DNA of 13,565 nt from Phycisphaerae bacterium (lineage in GTDB: Bacteria; Planctomycetota; Phycisphaerae; Tepidisphaerales; Tepidisphaeraceae). Position numbers and translations under genes: made by a program. The notes beneath the pieces were generated by a model, which was not told where the DNA came from, ran no database searches, and worked only from the letters and a program-made list of their open reading frames with translations. The DNA lies in assembly GCA_014380825.1 (NCBI GenBank), contig JACMJD010000401.1:1-13565 (forward strand), given 5' to 3'. This document shows positions 13,158 to 13,565 of the stretch, one piece after another (position 1 is the stretch's first letter; every line of letters starts with the position of its first letter).

Positions 13158-13565
13158 ATCCTGCCTTGCTTCGTTCAAGTCCGGCAGTTGCCCGGAGAGT
13201 TGAAGTTCAATCATCTGCATGAGCTGATCGAGATCCACCGGCTTGAGGAACAGCGTCGGCAATTCCTGAGACGGCAGGCCATGCATGTTGAGCTGGATCT
13301 GGTCGACCGGCATCCCCGAAAGCAAAATCACCGGCAGGCCCCGGCGGTGTTTCTGGAGGTAGCTGAGGACTTCGAAGCCGCTCATTTCCGGCATTTGCAG
13401 ATCGAGCAGCAGCAGATCAGCTTCGCGGTTCTGGAGGTGAGCCAGCGCCGATTTCCCATCTTCCGCTTCGTCGACCATGTACCCAGCTCGGCGCAGGAAG
13501 TGCCCGAGGGCCATTCGTTCGACCGGCGAGTCGTCGGCTAGCAGAATTCGAACCTGTTTCGACGG
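13140..13565 (-). CDS. Response regulator receiver protein (5' end outside window)
   Basis: A CheY-like receiver domain. The frame is open to the window edge: upstream of the ATG at 13514 it continues as VRILLADDSPVER, which holds the metal-binding Asp pair, so the true start lies outside. The phosphoacceptor Asp is in LLLDLQMPEMSG, the conserved Thr/Ser in VILLSGMP and the conserved Lys in LFLKPVD, so all key residues are present. After the domain there is only a short tail (LPDLNEARQDSAHQS), so no output domain follows; any would have to be N-terminal, outside the window. Single-domain regulators of this type act by protein contact in chemotaxis or phosphorelays. The cognate kinase is not in view. 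The stop overlaps the uracil-DNA glycosylase by 18 bp. Confidence 0.92.
   Translation of the reverse strand, partial: PSKQVRILLADDSPVERMALGHFLRRAGYMVDEAEDGKSALAHLQNREADLLLLDLQMPEMSGFEVLSYLQKHRRGLPVILLSGMPVDQIQLNMHGLPSQELPTLFLKPVDLDQLMQMIELQLSGQLPDLNEARQDSAHQS

Overview
The window is 13.6 kb of GC-rich bacterial chromosome, densely coded on both strands. I infer a planctomycete, probably near the Phycisphaerae. The grounds are the CPLC/CPEC zinc-ribbon membrane protein, the acidic zinc protein with DDIPF motifs, the RNHCP protein, the Lys/Ala-rich small protein and the GCCGCAAGCGGC and CCACGAAG palindromic repeats. This placement rests on recognition, not on a search. I see no rRNA, tRNA, CRISPR array, transposase or phage gene, so this looks like ordinary chromosome rather than an island.

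Layout. 1-1421 (+): C-terminal part of a HerA/DUF87-type ATPase. 1429-2298 (-): zinc-ribbon membrane protein. 2360-2663 (-): possible 75-residue gene with a good ribosome binding site and a downstream hairpin. 2811-4003 (-): a small DUF2103-like gene, then Sua5 (tRNA t6A synthesis), coupled by an ATGA overlap. 4017-4084: palindromic repeat. 4134-4604 (+): peroxiredoxin, followed by REP copy 1. 4694-4885: possible small RNA or leader. 4993-5355 (+): RNHCP zinc protein. 5356-5702: a structured intergenic stretch with no certain gene. 5703-7650 (+): tRNA-dihydrouridine synthase, a 56-residue membrane peptide, REP copy 2, an unknown small protein and a YkgJ-type cysteine-cluster protein. 7668-8141 (-): Lys/Ala-rich protein. 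8271-9062 (+): acidic zinc protein ending in an SSB-like tip. 9059-9709 (-): Uma2-family protein. 9740-10843 (-): release factor 1. 10925-12462 (+): GT39-like membrane glycosyltransferase broken by one frameshift. 12474-13157 (+): family 5 uracil-DNA glycosylase. 13140-13565 (-): response regulator receiver, running off the end.

The genes do not form one pathway. A loose theme is RNA and translation (Sua5, Dus, RF1), with DNA upkeep (HerA-like ATPase, uracil glycosylase, SSB-tip protein) and redox defence. The points most worth a second look are four. (1) The acidic protein at 8271-9062 repeats and ends with the DDIPF sequence that SSB proteins use to recruit partners. (2) A 56-nt hairpin upstream of dus has a loop complementary to a perfect Shine-Dalgarno sequence just 3' of it. 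(3) Five genes carry TANNAT 8-13 nt before the start codon and no Shine-Dalgarno sequence, which suggests leaderless mRNAs. (4) The glycosyltransferase looks intact apart from one missing base.
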